The notes below the pieces were generated by a model. That model was not told the origin of the DNA and searched no databases. It saw only the letters and a program-made list of their open reading frames with translations. The translations under genes and the position numbers were made by a program. Shown piece by piece: positions 62,828 to 64,000 of a stretch of 64,000 nucleotides of DNA. The stretch spans positions 682,001 to 746,000 of the forward strand of contig CAWHKV010000002.1 of NCBI GenBank assembly GCA_963830175.1. Direction: 5' to 3'. This stretch comes from JBBRBB01 sp963830175 (lineage in GTDB: Bacteria; Bacteroidota; Bacteroidia; Chitinophagales; Chitinophagaceae). Within the stretch, counting starts at the first letter, position 1, and each line of letters starts with the position of its first letter.

Positions 62828-63770
62828 CAGATACTTCAAAAAACTTTCTATTACCCCGTAAAAATTCCTGTGCGGTCATTCTTTTTTTTCCCTCTAGTTG
62901 CAGGTTGGTTACACTTATCCAGCCATCTGCGCAGGCAAATTTTATAAATAATTCTCCATCAGTTTTTACGTAACCGGGAGGTGCATTAGTTACCCCTTTT
63001 TCTTTTTCGGAACTGAAAATTTTAAGCACTTTCCCGTGCACCATACAATAGGCACCGGGTTGTGGTGAAAGTCCGCGTATTAGATTATAAACATCTTCAA
63101 CGGGCTTATCCCAGTTAATTTTACATGTTTCTGAAAATATTTTTGGGGCATGTTTCAATTTTTCTTCCACGCCTATTACCTGCTGATTTATTTCGGCAAT
63201 GTTATTTTGTTGTAACCCTTTAATGGTTTTTACCAGTAACTGTGAACCTGTTTCCTTAAGGCGTTCATAAAGTTCTCCCGCCGTTTCATTATCACCGATT
63301 GCTACTTTTTCCTGCAATAAAATATTCCCTTTATCAATTTCATGAACCAGCTTAAAAGTTGTTACACCAGTTTCTTGCTCGCCATTTATTATGGCCCAGT
63401 TAATAGGTGCTGCACCACGGTATTGTGGAAGCAATGATGCATGCACATTGATGGTTCCCAGTGTTGGTAAAGACCATACAACCTCTGGTAACATCCTGAA
63501 AGCCACGACCACCTGCAGGTCGGGTTTTAAATTTTTTAATGAATTGATAAATTCGGGATTCTTTAATTTTTCGGGTTGCAGAACGGGTATTCCTTTTTCA
63601 ACTGCATATGTTTTTATAGCACTTTGGTGAAGTTTCATTCCCCTTCCCGCAGGTTTGTCTGGTGCAGTTACAACAGCCACGACATTAAAATTATTTTCGA
63701 CAAGTTGTTTTAAAGAAGCTACTGCAAAATCAGGCGTTCCAAGAAATATTATCCGCAAATCTTCTGTCAT
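62820..63770 (-). CDS. fmt: Methionyl-tRNA formyltransferase
   Basis: A 316-residue enzyme that formylates initiator Met-tRNA using 10-formyl-tetrahydrofolate. Motifs: IIFLGTPDFAVASLKQL, APDKPAGRGMKL, the formyl-binding HASLLPQYRGAAPINWA, and VHEIDKGNILLQE; the C-terminal tRNA-binding domain follows. Its start is 11 nt after the stop of the DUF1343-family gene, so it is the second gene of that operon. Confidence 0.96.
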   Translation of the reverse strand: MTEDLRIIFLGTPDFAVASLKQLVENNFNVVAVVTAPDKPAGRGMKLHQSAIKTYAVEKGIPVLQPEKLKNPEFINSLKNLKPDLQVVVAFRMLPEVVWSLPTLGTINVHASLLPQYRGAAPINWAIINGEQETGVTTFKLVHEIDKGNILLQEKVAIGDNETAGELYERLKETGSQLLVKTIKGLQQNNIAEINQQVIGVEEKLKHAPKIFSETCKINWDKPVEDVYNLIRGLSPQPGAYCMVHGKVLKIFSSEKEKGVTNAPPGYVKTDGELFIKFACADGWISVTNLQLEGKKRMTAQEFLRGNRKFFEVSAT

Positions 63771-63781
63771 TCGTTCGCTAT

Positions 63782-64000
63782 TTAAAAATCTTCATATAGC
63801 AAATATTTTTTCCTAATCAATTTAAATGCACACAAATCGGACTGCCAGCTTTTTCGAATTTCAATTTCTGGTTTTCCTTCCTTTATTTGCTTTCTTAATA
63901 AGGAATTTCCCGCCAGTTTATTAAAAAAATAATCTTCTTCATTACCAGATTTTGGTTTAATAAAAAAGTTTTCTTTATCTGGAAATAGTGAATAAGCCTG
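63782..64000 (-). CDS. DUF1343 / NamZ-like protein, C-terminal end (partial)
   Basis: A minus-strand open frame running in from the window end and stopping at 63782-63784. It encodes 72 residues ending FKLIRKKYLLYEDF, with LAGNSLLRKQIKEGKPEIEI and RKSWQSDL, which match the C-terminus of the DUF1343 family whose characterised member NamZ is an exo-beta-N-acetylmuramidase. Most of the gene, including its catalytic part, lies outside the window. It is 11 nt upstream of fmt on the same strand. Confidence 0.82.
   Translation of the reverse strand, partial: QAYSLFPDKENFFIKPKSGNEEDYFFNKLAGNSLLRKQIKEGKPEIEIRKSWQSDLCAFKLIRKKYLLYEDF

Noticed and set aside
1..64000. CRISPR array, prophage, insertion sequence, integron or rRNA operon
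   Set aside because: I saw no regularly spaced repeats, transposase, integrase, phage structural or rRNA-like sequence in the window.

Overview
The window is a gene-dense chromosomal segment of a member of the Bacteroidota, most likely order Chitinophagales / family Chitinophagaceae. The evidence is an AT-rich composition, almost no Shine-Dalgarno sequences, TAnnTTTG-type -7 promoter elements, a Bacteroidota-type short primary sigma factor, secreted proteins with type IX secretion (T9SS) C-terminal domains, and families typical of the phylum (DUF5916, DUF5522, DUF1343/NamZ, LptC lipoprotein, LuxC-like acyl-CoA reductase next to a ferredoxin). I see no prophage, insertion sequence, CRISPR array, rRNA operon or conjugative module. 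One tRNA gene, tRNA-Ser(GGA), is present.

Layout. 0-10 kb: a methyltransferase, an esterase, the proton-translocating transhydrogenase pntAA-pntAB-pntB, sucD, a vanadium-haloperoxidase-like lipoprotein, a response regulator and a GH20 hexosaminidase. 10-25 kb: a poly-aspartate lipoprotein, a cytosolic GH13 enzyme, a CocE-type peptidase, the trmB-DUF5522-ATL operon, a transglutaminase-like protein, a class V aminotransferase-fold protein, the rpoN-PAP2-GT2-meaB operon and a GHL10 glycosidase. 25-44 kb: a very large BNR/VPS10-like protein, threonine aldolase, pgi, primary sigma factor, DUF5916 outer-membrane protein, a sulfotransferase/class IV aminotransferase pair, two tandem T9SS reprolysins and the N-degron genes clpS and aat. 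44-64 kb: mrp, coaX-OMP-lptC, an ArsR regulator followed by a 30-residue cysteine-rich peptide gene, an APS kinase-ATP sulfurylase fusion, guaB, an acyl-CoA dehydrogenase, tatD, tRNA-Ser, an arginase-fold protein, rhodanese, PASTA protein, ddl, ferredoxin, acyl-CoA reductase, an RNA methyltransferase, a LysM protein, fmt and the end of a DUF1343 gene.

Most of the window is housekeeping. Several enzymes are linked by function: the APS kinase-ATP sulfurylase fusion makes PAPS, the donor for the sulfotransferase 12 kb away; ClpS and Aat are the adaptor and tagging enzyme of the bacterial N-degron pathway; Ddl and the PASTA protein belong to the cell-wall group.

Two things stand out. First, a short operon at 48.8-49.36 kb holds an arsenic-type ArsR regulator with a perfect 10-bp palindrome just before its start codon, then a tiny peptide with four Cys-Cys pairs, then a strong terminator, with no known arsenic gene beside it. 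This is the best candidate for something undescribed. Second, at least eight genes carry single-base frameshifts (esterase, GH20, BNR protein, mrp, guaB, acyl-CoA dehydrogenase, tatD, ddl). Many of these genes are normally essential or near-essential and the protein remains well conserved in the shifted frames, so most are probably consensus errors in an assembled genome rather than gene decay. They are densest between about 52 and 55 kb.
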